From positions 172,319 to 236,318 of the forward strand of contig JAJFJV010000025.1 of the NCBI GenBank assembly GCA_021773635.1: 64,000 bases of DNA, read 5' to 3'. Each line of letters starts with the position of its first letter. Position 1 is the stretch's first letter. The notes under the pieces were generated by a model that saw nothing but the letters and a program-made list of their open reading frames with translations, was not told where the DNA came from and searched no databases. Below, one piece after another: positions 49,758 to 58,236 of the stretch. The stretch comes from Gammaproteobacteria bacterium (lineage in GTDB: Bacteria > Pseudomonadota > Gammaproteobacteria > HK1). The position numbers and the translations under genes are program-made.

Positions 49758-51110
49758 TTAGTTGCCGCGTTTGATGCCGAGACTGCGCAGCTTGCGGTAG
49801 AGGTGGGTGCGTTCCAGTCCACTACGCCGCGCCGCCTCGCTGATGCTGCCACCGGCCTCGCGCAGTTGTTGTTCCAGATAGCTGCGCTCAAAGTTTTCTC
49901 TGGCCTCTTTCAGGGGAATTCCCAGATCCGGGCTGACGGTGTTGACTGAGGCATCGTTACCTTCTCCCAGTGCCTTGTCCACCTCTGCGGCATCAATTTC
50001 AGGGCCGCTACCAAGGATCAGCAGGCGCTGGACGATATTGCACAGCTCGCGGATATTTCCGGGCCACGGATAGTGACGCAGCCGATTCTGGGCGGCCACA
50101 CTGAAGTGGCGATAGGGAAGTTGTTCACGGGCCGCCAACAGGTTGACGTTGTATTCCAGCAGTTCCGGGATGTCTTCGGCATGCTCTCGCAGCGGGGGCA
50201 CGGTCAGTGGCAGCACATTCAGGTGGTAGTAGAGATCCTCACGAAAGCGCCCGTTCTTGACCTCGTGAGCGAGATCCCGGCGAGTCGCACTGATAACACG
50301 AATATCAACCTTAACCTCTTCGCTGCCACCGGCACGCAGGAAACTGCCGTGTTGCAACGCGCCGAGCAGCTTGAGTTGGGTTTCCTCATCCATATCGGCA
50401 ATATCCGAGAGCAGTACCGTACCGCCGTTGGCCTGTTCCAGAGAGCCAAAATGGATCTCCTCTCCCGCTTCGCTGCCAAACAGCTCCGTGAGTGCGTCCG
50501 CGCTACCCTTGCCAGCCACGGCAACCCGTATATAGGGGCCTTCACGGCGGGCGCTTTGCTGGTGCAGGTAGTGGGCGCAGACTTCTTTGCCGCTGCCCGC
50601 CTCGCCCGTTAACAACACCGGGGTGTCGTGATTGCCAATGCGCTGAATCTGGGTGCGCAAATTTTGCATTGCCTCGCTACGGCCGATGGGCTCGGCAAGC
50701 GCGTCGCCTTCTCCCTTGAGTCCAATGTTTTCCTGGGTAAGGGTGGTATTTTCCAGGGCGTGGCGGACGGTGAGCAGCAGCTTGGCGATGGAGAGCGGTT
50801 TTTCGAGGAAATCATAGGCACCGTGGCGAGTTGCCTCCACGGCAGTTTCCACGGTGCCGTGGCCAGACATCATGATGACAGGCATGTTGGACGGTCCACT
50901 CTCGGTCCATTCCCGGAGCAGGCTGATACCATCGGTATCGGGCATCCAGATATCCAGCAGGATGAGATCGGGGCGTCGTGCCCGGCGCGCCTCGCGGGCA
51001 GCGGCGGCATCTTCTGCCACCACGACTTCATAGCCCTCATCCTGAAGAATCTCCTGCACCAGCAGCCGGATGTCCGGTTCGTCGTCCACCACAAGTATAT
51101 AAGCGCTCAT
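49758..51110 (-). CDS. ntrX: NtrX-type response regulator with degenerate sigma-54 ATPase domain
   Basis: A 450-residue NtrC-class regulator. Receiver domain 1-120 has the phosphate acceptor D53 (LILLDIWMPD) and K104 in FLEKPL. The AAA+ domain (about 140-370) has Walker A GEAGSGKE, and a Fis-type helix-turn-helix forms the end (SISEAARRSGLERTHLYRKLRSLGI). The sigma-54 contact loop GAFTGA is absent: where it should lie the protein reads FGSEAGEEIHFGSLEQ. Walker B reads LLSDIADM instead of LFLDEIGDM. It therefore probably cannot open sigma-54 promoters and may act as a plain DNA-binding regulator. Its ATG overlaps the ntrY stop. Confidence 0.92.
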   Translation of the reverse strand: MSAYILVVDDEPDIRLLVQEILQDEGYEVVVAEDAAAAREARRARRPDLILLDIWMPDTDGISLLREWTESGPSNMPVIMMSGHGTVETAVEATRHGAYDFLEKPLSIAKLLLTVRHALENTTLTQENIGLKGEGDALAEPIGRSEAMQNLRTQIQRIGNHDTPVLLTGEAGSGKEVCAHYLHQQSARREGPYIRVAVAGKGSADALTELFGSEAGEEIHFGSLEQANGGTVLLSDIADMDEETQLKLLGALQHGSFLRAGGSEEVKVDIRVISATRRDLAHEVKNGRFREDLYYHLNVLPLTVPPLREHAEDIPELLEYNVNLLAAREQLPYRHFSVAAQNRLRHYPWPGNIRELCNIVQRLLILGSGPEIDAAEVDKALGEGNDASVNTVSPDLGIPLKEARENFERSYLEQQLREAGGSISEAARRSGLERTHLYRKLRSLGIKRGN

Positions 51111-53314
51111 GATTCAGCCTTTTGTTTCGTCACCAGGGTGCTTGCGTTGTGCGCTGCCACACGGCTTAAGGGAAAACGCAGGACGATGCTGGCGCCCCGA
51201 TCCCGATTATTTTCTGCCCAGACTATTCCGCCGTTCTCCTCGACGATCTTTTTGACGATGGCAAGGCCGAGGCCGTTGCCCTTGGTTTTGGTGGTGACAT
51301 AGGGCTCGAAGGCTTGTTCCAGAACGCCCTCGGGAAAACCACTGCCCTGGTCGCGCACCCGCAACTCTATGCCTCCATGACCGCCGTGCTCATAACGACA
51401 GACTTTGATGGCTACCTCGGTGGCATCGCCACTGGTATTGGCCTCAAGGGCATTGCGGACGAGATTGTGCAGCACTTGTCTGAGCCGATCGGGATCCGCC
51501 TCTAGTGCGGGCAAATTTGCTTCGATATCGCAGTGTACGGTGGCACCGGCGCGATTGCTCCGGTAAAGCTCGGTAACGTCATTCGCCAGACTGCCCAGAT
51601 CAAGGGCACGCGGGTGGCTTTGCGGACTATGGGCGTAGCTGGAGAAGGCGTTGACCATACCTTTCAGGGCCTCCACCTGTTGCACGATGGTGTGGGTGAG
51701 ACGGTCAAGCGTAGCGCCTTGATCATCCGGCAGGATCGGCAAGTATTTTTGTCGCAGGCGTTCGGCTGAGAGCTGAATCGGGGTCAGGGGGTTTTTTATT
51801 TCGTGTGCGAGGCGTCTTGCCACCTCACTCCAGGCGGCATTTCGCTGAGCCTGGACCAGTGCAGTAATGTCCTCAAAGACGATTACGTGTCCGGGTGAGG
51901 GGCCGTCCACGGCAGTCAGTGGAGTACCCCGGCACATGAGCACCTGACGCGCACTTTCCCCTTGCAGCGTGATCTCCTCGCTCCAGTCCGAGCTTTGTTC
52001 TTCCAGTTTTTCCTGCACGCTGTCTGCGAGATCGAGGATATGGGGGGATTGTTCGGCCAGTTCCGCAAGACGGCGGCCCTCCTGCCCCTGCAATTCGAGG
52101 CCAAGGATCTGACCTGCACGCTGGTTTGCGGTGTGTAGTTGCCCCTGCTGATCCAGGGTCAGTACGCCCGCTGACATGTGGCTCAGGATGGCTTCCAGAT
52201 AACTCCGTTGTTCCTCGACTTGCTGTTGACTGAGCCGGGTTTCATCGCGGGCGCGGCCGAGCTTCCAGGTCATGTCGTTGAAGGATTCCACCAGAAAGCC
52301 GATTTCGTCGCTGCCGGAACCGGGTAAGCGGGTTCCATAATCGCCACCCGCCACCGCACGGGTGCCCTGGGCGAGATCCCGTAGCGGGGCGACCAGGCGG
52401 TGGGCGGAGTAAAAAGCGGCCCAGATGGCTCCGAGTACGCTGAGCAGAAGCACCAGCGACAGGGTGAGAATGAAACTGAGCTTGAGTGGCTTGCGCAGGT
52501 AGGCGAGTTCACGGTACTGGGCAAAGGCGGACTGTACTTCATTGGCCAATTCATTCAGGCGTGGGGTGACCGGATAGAGGGCCTGGAGCAGCGGTGCATT
52601 TTGGGTGGCCGAAGCGTTCGGCAGGGGCAAGATGACACGGATATGCAGCCCCGCATCGGCGATGGGATCGAGCCCTGTATAACGCCCGGTCTGGCGTAAT
52701 TGCAGCAGGATGGCTTCTTCCGGAAGATGGGGCAGGATCGCCGTGGGGTCGGCGCTGCTCATGGCCATAATCTGTTGCGCGGTAGACATCAGTACCAGTT
52801 CTGAGGCATCACTGCGGCGCCGTACCTCGTCGAGCTGGCCAGCAATGAATTCCGCTGGCGCAAGACTCAATTCCTCGGCCATGAACTCGGTCTGCTTCTG
52901 GCGTTCCCGCATGCGGTTTCCAAGGGCGCTACGGCTGAGCTCCAGCGAGCTTTCAAGGGCGTTTTCTATGCGTACATCAAACCAGCTATCGATGCCGCGC
53001 TGCAGGAATTGCAGGGAAAAGGCATATAGCACCACCACTGGTGTCAGGGACAGGAGTACGAACATGGCCACCAGACGCATGGTGAGCTGGGCACCGCCCA
53101 CCCGCTGACGAACCTGACGTAGCAGACCGAAAAGTTTCCAGCCGATGAGAAAGGCGAGAAACAGCAGTGCCAGGGCATTGGCCAGGAAGAGCAGAAAGTA
53201 GAGTTCACCAAAGCGCGCTGAATTTTGTATCGCCTCGGTCATGAGGAACAGCGAGCTGAGGATCAGCAGGAGCAGACAAATGGCCGGGCCGGTCCCCCCT
53301 AGCCAGCGCCTCAT
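51107..53314 (-). CDS. ntrY: NtrY-type membrane sensor histidine kinase
   Basis: A 735-residue kinase. Membrane segments lie near the N-terminus (about 10-30, 40-65, 80-105), then a periplasmic region, another membrane helix (LSFILTLSLVLLLSVLGAIWAAFY), a HAMP domain (APLRDLAQGTRAVAGGDYGTRLPG) and a PAS domain (LEAILSHMSAGVLTLDQQGQ). The HisKA is ARRLAHEIKNPLTPIQLSAERL, and the HATPase has N, G1 and G2 boxes (LVRNALEA, VRDQGSGF, GLGLAIVKKI). ATG at 53314 is chosen for its ATGA overlap with the upstream stop. Partner of NtrX. NtrY/NtrX pairs are linked to nitrogen, redox or envelope control in different bacteria; the signal here is unknown. Confidence 0.94.
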   Translation of the reverse strand: MRRWLGGTGPAICLLLLILSSLFLMTEAIQNSARFGELYFLLFLANALALLFLAFLIGWKLFGLLRQVRQRVGGAQLTMRLVAMFVLLSLTPVVVLYAFSLQFLQRGIDSWFDVRIENALESSLELSRSALGNRMRERQKQTEFMAEELSLAPAEFIAGQLDEVRRRSDASELVLMSTAQQIMAMSSADPTAILPHLPEEAILLQLRQTGRYTGLDPIADAGLHIRVILPLPNASATQNAPLLQALYPVTPRLNELANEVQSAFAQYRELAYLRKPLKLSFILTLSLVLLLSVLGAIWAAFYSAHRLVAPLRDLAQGTRAVAGGDYGTRLPGSGSDEIGFLVESFNDMTWKLGRARDETRLSQQQVEEQRSYLEAILSHMSAGVLTLDQQGQLHTANQRAGQILGLELQGQEGRRLAELAEQSPHILDLADSVQEKLEEQSSDWSEEITLQGESARQVLMCRGTPLTAVDGPSPGHVIVFEDITALVQAQRNAAWSEVARRLAHEIKNPLTPIQLSAERLRQKYLPILPDDQGATLDRLTHTIVQQVEALKGMVNAFSSYAHSPQSHPRALDLGSLANDVTELYRSNRAGATVHCDIEANLPALEADPDRLRQVLHNLVRNALEANTSGDATEVAIKVCRYEHGGHGGIELRVRDQGSGFPEGVLEQAFEPYVTTKTKGNGLGLAIVKKIVEENGGIVWAENNRDRGASIVLRFPLSRVAAHNASTLVTKQKAES

Positions 53315-53874
53315 GGGGTCTGCAGGTCCCATTGGTGCCAGGAGCTTTTCATCCGCCATGCCGGGCTCAGATAGGCCACCAGACGTAGTGGTGCGGGCAA
53401 CGCGGCGATGTCGAGGCGCAAGCGCAGGCGACCAAGGTAGCGCCGCTCAGTTTCCAGCAGGGCCCGGTCGACGAGCGGAAAGTCTTGCAAGTTGCCAAGC
53501 GCCTCCAGGGCGTCAACCAGCCGTCTGAAGCCGGTGGTTACGCCGGTATTCAGGTTCCTCAATAGATATTGCTTGCTGAGGGCGTGCAATTTCAGTTGGT
53601 AGCGGGCATTTACCCGCGCCATGCGTCTCGGCCACAGCAGCTTGCGCTGTTGCAGTACCTCGATCTCCACGTTGATAGTAAGTGGTACGCCGTTTTCCAG
53701 GGCCTCCACGCTTTCTGCGCTGAGGTGGAGCTTGGCTTTGGCGCTGAGTAAATAGACATCGTCCGCCAGTCGGGTACTGGCGTCAAGTACATCGAAGGCC
53801 TGTGCGGTAGCTACCCGGGTGAGCAGGCAGAGAGCGCAAAACAGGCTCCAGATCAGTATATTTCCGTGGCGCAT
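53311..53874 (-). CDS. DUF4390 family exported protein
   Basis: A 187-residue protein with a signal peptide (about to TAQA, 25) and a beta-rich mature part: DVYLLSAKAKLHLSAESVEALENGVPLTINVEIEV, a block diagnostic of DUF4390. Later come RYQLKLHALSKQYLLRNLNTG and LRLDIAALPAPLRLVAYLSPAW. It regularly lies between rsmB and ntrY, which suggests a link to NtrY sensing in the periplasm, but no function is established. The stop overlaps the ntrY start (ATGA). Confidence 0.9.
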   Translation of the reverse strand: MRHGNILIWSLFCALCLLTRVATAQAFDVLDASTRLADDVYLLSAKAKLHLSAESVEALENGVPLTINVEIEVLQQRKLLWPRRMARVNARYQLKLHALSKQYLLRNLNTGVTTGFRRLVDALEALGNLQDFPLVDRALLETERRYLGRLRLRLDIAALPAPLRLVAYLSPAWRMKSSWHQWDLQTP

Positions 53875-53921
53875 GTCAGGGGTTTGCTCCGGACGCTGGC
53901 AGGCTATTTTGCCAATTGTTT

Positions 53922-55241
53922 TCAGCGTTTGCGGAAGCGAGCATAAAAGAATCCGTCCATGCCGTCTTCAGCGGGAAGAATTTGTCGCCCCGGTGCCCGG
54001 CCAAGGCCCCAGTCCGCATCGATGATTTGCGCCTCGGCGTCGTCATGCTGATCCAGGAAGTCTTGCGCCAGGCGCTGATTTTCCTCGGGCAGGGTGGAGC
54101 AGGTAGCGTATAGCAGCACCCCGTTCCGAGCTAGCAGGGGCCACAGGGCCTCCAGCAGCTGATGCTGGGTTTTGGCGAGGCGCGGAACATCGCTGGCACG
54201 GCGCAGCACCTTTATATCGGGATGGCGACGGATAACGCCGGTTCCCGAGCAGGGTGCGTCCACGAGAATGCGGTCGTAGGGCTGTCCATCCCACCAATCG
54301 GCGACCTTGATGGCATCAGCACAGCGTGTGTCCGCCTGCAGTTTTAGCCGTTGCAGGTTTTCTTGCAGGCGAGGGATACGCTCCGGGTCACTTTCCAGCG
54401 CGGTGAGCAACTTGATTGCGGGTGCGTGTTCCAGCAGGTGTGCAGTTTTTCCACCCGGCGCGGCGCAGGCATCAAGCACCCGTTGTCCGGCTTGTGGATC
54501 GAGCAACGGGGCGGCCAATTGGGCGGCGGCGTCCTGGACCGAGACATCGCCCTCGGCAAAGCCGGGCAAGGCCTGAACGGCACAGGGTTCATCCAGGTGA
54601 ATGGCCGTTTCAGCGTGCTCCGCGGCTTGGCCACGATGGCCGGCCTCAGCCAGCCGTTCGAGATAGTGCTCTCGGCTCTGGTGCTGGAGATTGACTCGCA
54701 ATGTCATTGGGGCACGGGCCAGATTGGCCTGCAATACGGCTTTCCAATGCGCCGGCCAAGCCGCCTTCAAGGCCTCGATTAGCCAGGCAGGATGGGCGTG
54801 GGCGGCTATCGGGCTGAGTTCAATGGCCGCCAGAATTTGCGCCTGCTCCCGCTGTAGCCCGCGCAGGGTGCCGTTGACAAAGCCCTTGGCCCAGCCCTTG
54901 CCCAGGGTTTCAGCCAGTGCCACAGTTTCCGCGAGCACTGCGTGCGGGGGAATACGCGTATGCAGCAGTTGATAAATTCCCAGCAACAGTACTATGCGAA
55001 GGTCACGATCGCGGGCCTTCATGGGCCGATGGACGCATTTCTCAATGATCGCCTCCAGTTGCGGCAGCCAGCGCAAAACCCCGTGGCAAAGTTCCCCCGC
55101 AAGCCCCTGTTCCCGCGGATCGGAAAGTAAGGTGCTGCGTTCGGCTAAAGCCCGGGACAGGGAATGTCCCTCATTGAGGACTTTGAGCAGGGCCTGCAGG
55201 GCAAAGCTACGAGCGCGGAGTACGGGTTTTTTTCGGGCCAT
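53922..55241 (-). CDS. rsmB: 16S rRNA (cytosine-967-C5)-methyltransferase RsmB
   Basis: A 439-residue Sun/NOL1-type methyltransferase. The N-terminal NusB-like domain (about 1-140) starts ARSFALQALLKVLNEGHSLSRAL. The Rossmann methyltransferase domain has LDACAAPGGKTAHLLE (SAM site), VDAPCSGTGVIRRHPDIK and the catalytic YATCSTLPEENQ. ATG at 55241 is used; the longer reading into fmt has no conserved sequence. It follows fmt by 44 bp in the def-fmt-rsmB order conserved in gammaproteobacteria. Confidence 0.96.
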   Translation of the reverse strand: MARKKPVLRARSFALQALLKVLNEGHSLSRALAERSTLLSDPREQGLAGELCHGVLRWLPQLEAIIEKCVHRPMKARDRDLRIVLLLGIYQLLHTRIPPHAVLAETVALAETLGKGWAKGFVNGTLRGLQREQAQILAAIELSPIAAHAHPAWLIEALKAAWPAHWKAVLQANLARAPMTLRVNLQHQSREHYLERLAEAGHRGQAAEHAETAIHLDEPCAVQALPGFAEGDVSVQDAAAQLAAPLLDPQAGQRVLDACAAPGGKTAHLLEHAPAIKLLTALESDPERIPRLQENLQRLKLQADTRCADAIKVADWWDGQPYDRILVDAPCSGTGVIRRHPDIKVLRRASDVPRLAKTQHQLLEALWPLLARNGVLLYATCSTLPEENQRLAQDFLDQHDDAEAQIIDADWGLGRAPGRQILPAEDGMDGFFYARFRKR

Positions 55242-55285
55242 TTTGGCGTCAGCTCTCGGTGGAAGATGTGCGCGGTGGCCTGAAC

Positions 55286-56227
55286 TTATCCAAGTTGTTC
55301 CCCGATAGTCAGCGGACAGGCATTGAGGTAGTCGCCGGCTTTTAGCGCGCGTCCCCCCGGCCGCTGCACGGTCTGAAGGCGTAGCAGGCCGTCGCCGGTA
55401 GCCACATCGATGCCGTCGGCAGAGGTCGCAACCACGGAACCCGGGGTGTCGTTGCTGCGGCCCGGAATGTGTCGGGCCTGCCAAATCCGCAATCGGGACT
55501 GGTCGCGCGTGGTGTAGGTCACGGGCCAGGGATTGAAGGCCCGAACCTGGCGTTCAAGTATCGCCGCCGGTAACTTCCAGTCCAGCTCACCCTCCTGTTT
55601 GCTGAGGCGTTCGGCGTAATTGGCCTGGCGGTCATCCTGGATAGTCGGCTGCAGTGCCCCGCTGGCCAACTTCCCCAGCGCGCTGTTCAGGGTTTCGCGA
55701 CCCAACACCGCTAGCCGGTCGTGCAGGCTACCGGCGGTATCTTCGGGGAAAATGGGACAGCGGGCGTGCATGAGGATATCGCCGGTGTCGAGCCCCTCGT
55801 CCATTTGCATGATGGAAATCCCGGTTTCCTCGTCACCGGCAAGCAGCGCGCGCTGTATGGGGGCGGCACCGCGCCAGCGCGGTAACAGCGAGGCGTGTAC
55901 ATTGATACAGCCATAGCGTGGCAGGGACAGCACCGCGGGGGGCAGGAGCAGGCCGTAGGCGGCCACCACGAGGGCCTCGGGAGCGAGTGCAGCAAGCTGA
56001 TTCTGGACCTCGGGGTCCTTCAGGCTTTGGGGCTGGAGTACCGGGATGGCGTGTTGGACAGCGAGTTGCTTTACCGGGCTGGGGCGTGATTTCCGGCCGC
56101 GTCCGGCGGGCCGATCGGGCTGGGTCAGCACTGCCATCACGTGATACTGCGCGCTCAGCAGGCCGGCGAGAATGGTGGCAGCAAAATCGGGGGTGCCGGC
56201 AAATATCAGGGAGCGGGGCGGGTTCAT
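55286..56227 (-). CDS. fmt: Methionyl-tRNA formyltransferase
   Basis: A 313-residue enzyme that formylates initiator Met-tRNA with 10-formyl-THF. The catalytic domain has the INVHASLLPRWRGAAPIQRA block with the Asn and His of the active site and EGLDTGDIL with the Asp. The C-terminal OB-like domain begins near AILERQVRAFNPWPVTYT. Length matches E. coli Fmt (315). It sits 32 bp downstream of def, whose product removes the formyl group, as in most bacteria. Confidence 0.97.
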   Translation of the reverse strand: MNPPRSLIFAGTPDFAATILAGLLSAQYHVMAVLTQPDRPAGRGRKSRPSPVKQLAVQHAIPVLQPQSLKDPEVQNQLAALAPEALVVAAYGLLLPPAVLSLPRYGCINVHASLLPRWRGAAPIQRALLAGDEETGISIMQMDEGLDTGDILMHARCPIFPEDTAGSLHDRLAVLGRETLNSALGKLASGALQPTIQDDRQANYAERLSKQEGELDWKLPAAILERQVRAFNPWPVTYTTRDQSRLRIWQARHIPGRSNDTPGSVVATSADGIDVATGDGLLRLQTVQRPGGRALKAGDYLNACPLTIGEQLG

Positions 56228-56259
56228 GGTGAGCGGAGTTTCTGCCGGTTGCCGGGCAC

Positions 56260-56763
56260 TCAGGAGTTTTCCCGGCGGCGTTTCAGTGCCTGCTTGCGTA
56301 TCCTCGAGCGCTTGAGGCCGGAGAGATAGTCGACAAAGAGTTTCCCGTCCAGATGGTCTATTTCGTGCTGTATGCAGTGACTGAGAAAACCCTCCGCCTC
56401 AAATTCCACTGTTTTTCCATCTTGATCCCGTCCACGCACACGTACACTTTCGGCCCGCGTGACGGTTTCGTAAACCCCGGGTACCGACAGGCAGCCTTCT
56501 TCACGTTCGGAGCTGCCATCTGTGGCCAGGACCTGCGGATTAAACAGGCTTTGGGGGGTATCTCTGGTTTCCGAAACGTCAAATACGATGAGCCGTATGG
56601 CCACCCCGACTTGGGTGGCCGCCAGGCCCACACCCGGTGCGGCGTACATGGTTTCAAGCATATCGTCGACTAGTTGACGGTGTTCATCGTCTATCGCAGC
56701 AACCGCGTGCGCCGGCTTGCGTAATCTTGGGTCCGGAAAATGGAGTATCGGAAGTATGGCCAT
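56260..56763 (-). CDS. def: Peptide deformylase
   Basis: A 167-residue metalloprotease removing N-formyl groups from new proteins. All three family motifs are intact: [10 protein letters not shown] near 45, EGCLSVPG near 88 (zinc cysteine) and [12 protein letters not shown] near 129 (two zinc histidines). Length equals that of E. coli Def (169) within two residues. It is the first gene of the long minus-strand run def-fmt-rsmB-DUF4390-ntrY-ntrX-trkA-trkH and is divergent from the LysM gene, sharing a 215-bp gap. Confidence 0.97.
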   Translation of the reverse strand: MAILPILHFPDPRLRKPAHAVAAIDDEHRQLVDDMLETMYAAPGVGLAATQVGVAIRLIVFDVSETRDTPQSLFNPQVLATDGSSEREEGCLSVPGVYETVTRAESVRVRGRDQDGKTVEFEAEGFLSHCIQHEIDHLDGKLFVDYLSGLKRSRIRKQALKRRRENS

Positions 56764-56880
56764 GGATCTGAATGGAAACTGATATCGAGCTGCGCACTAT
56801 ACTGCAGTCGGGGCCATCGGTGACGATGGAAATGTGCGGGTTGTACACTGTCGAAGTGTGAGCCCGGCACCATTCTTTTG

Positions 56881-56910
56881 TTGAAATTTCAGTGTAATAT
56901 GGCCTATATT
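56881..56910 (+). promoter_or_regulatory. Predicted sigma-70 promoter of the LysM gene
   Basis: TTGAAA (56881-56886) and TATATT (56905-56910) are 18 bp apart in the def-LysM gap. Transcription would start near 56917, 62 bp before the LysM ATG. The surrounding stretch is AT-rich compared with the genes. Confidence 0.55.
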
Positions 56911-56978
56911 TAGACCATTGTGGCAAGTTTAGTGACTTTCCGTGCGTGGCCGCTGGGCGTTATTTGTTGGGGGAGACC

Positions 56979-58154
56979 ATGTCTTTAAAGAAGATCCTTA
57001 TTTTGTCGTGGTGCCTGTTTTTGGCCTCGGGCGCGGCTCTGGCCGATGCTATTACCCTGAATCCTACGCATCCAGAGCGTTACATTGTCCTCAAGGGCGA
57101 CACGCTATGGGACATTTCCGGACGTTTTCTGACCGAGCCCTGGCGCTGGCCGGAAATCTGGGAGGTCAATCCCCAGATCCGTAATCCACACCTTATTTAT
57201 CCCGGCGACGAGATCACTCTTAGCTACAAGGATGGCAAGCCAGTTCTACGGGTTCATCGGCGTGGTCGTCCCACGGTCAAGCTTTCTCCGGGGGTGAGGA
57301 CTCTTCCGCGGGAAACCGGTGCTATTCCTGCCATTCCCATCGATGCTATCAAGCAATTTCTCAGTCGTCCGCGGGTTGTCAATGAAGGGGAGCTGGATGC
57401 AGCACCCTATATCGTCTCCGTGGGCAAGGAACACCTGGTCGCTGGCAAGGAGTTTTCGGTTTACGTGCGTGGCATCAAGGACGGTGAGGCATCGCGCTAC
57501 GCTGTGCTGCGTAATGGTCCGGCTTACACCCACAGGGTCGAGGGCAAAGAGGAGATCCTTGGCTATGAGGCGGTACACGTCGCTGACGCGTTGCTGGAGC
57601 GGGGTGGTGATCCGGTCACGATGCGCCTGACCTCATCCACTCGGGAAGTACGCATTGGTGATCGCTTGCTACCGGTGCAGGATCAGCGCGCCGAACAGAA
57701 CTTTATTCCGCGTGCTCCCGGGCAAGCCGTTAGCGGCGAGATTATTTCCGTGCTTGACGGGGTCACCCAAGTGGGGCAATACCAGGTGGTCGTGCTCAAT
57801 ATGGGTGAGCGTGAGGGTGTAGAGGTGGGGCATGTCATGGCGGTCTACCAGCGTGGCAAGAAGGTGCGTGATCGTTATGCGGTGGCTCAGGCTACAACGA
57901 ATCTCAATACCGTCAAGGAAACTGATCCCGACATGCAGGGCGGCTTTGCGGGCTTCTTCGCGTCGGCTGACCGTCTGGTGCGGAGTCTCCATCTTGCGCT
58001 GACCCCGAAGATCAAGGCCCATCAAGAGGTACGTTTACCAGAAGAACGTGCCGGCATACTGATGGTGTTCCGGCCTTTCGAGCGGGTTAGTTATGCACTT
58101 GTGATGGATGCGATCCGGCCCATGCACGTGGCCGACAGGGTGCGTAATCCCTAG
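56979..58154 (+). CDS. LysM-domain exported protein
   Basis: A 391-residue exported protein: signal peptide (MSLKKILILSWCLFLASGAALA), one LysM domain (RYIVLKGDTLWDISGRFLTEPWRWPEIWEVNPQI, about 34-80) that binds peptidoglycan, and a long C-terminal beta-rich region with HVMAVYQRG and RAGILMVFRPFERVSYALVM. This architecture is the conserved LysM protein found next to dprA in gammaproteobacteria; its role in the envelope is unproven. GGGGGAG precedes the ATG at 56979, and the longer reading to 56946 has no signal peptide at its end. Confidence 0.92.
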   Translation: MSLKKILILSWCLFLASGAALADAITLNPTHPERYIVLKGDTLWDISGRFLTEPWRWPEIWEVNPQIRNPHLIYPGDEITLSYKDGKPVLRVHRRGRPTVKLSPGVRTLPRETGAIPAIPIDAIKQFLSRPRVVNEGELDAAPYIVSVGKEHLVAGKEFSVYVRGIKDGEASRYAVLRNGPAYTHRVEGKEEILGYEAVHVADALLERGGDPVTMRLTSSTREVRIGDRLLPVQDQRAEQNFIPRAPGQAVSGEIISVLDGVTQVGQYQVVVLNMGEREGVEVGHVMAVYQRGKKVRDRYAVAQATTNLNTVKETDPDMQGGFAGFFASADRLVRSLHLALTPKIKAHQEVRLPEERAGILMVFRPFERVSYALVMDAIRPMHVADRVRNP

Positions 58155-58169
58155 CCGGCAGCTGAATGC

Positions 58170-58194
58170 TTTATGCGGCACGATATCGCATAAA
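58170..58194. repeat. Inverted repeat between the LysM gene and dprA
   Basis: TTTATGCG (58170-58177) and CGCATAAA (58187-58194) form a perfect 8-bp stem with a 9-nt loop in the 82-bp gap. It may act as an attenuator, a weak terminator or an operator ahead of dprA. No long T-run follows. Confidence 0.4.
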
Positions 58195-58236
58195 ACTGGC
58201 TGAAATGGCCCTTCCACACGGCCGCAAGGATGCAGG

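Noticed and set aside
53922..55484. Longer RsmB reading with 81 extra N-terminal residues
   Set aside because: The extension overlaps fmt and is unlike any RsmB N-terminus; the NusB-like domain begins right after the ATG at 55241.
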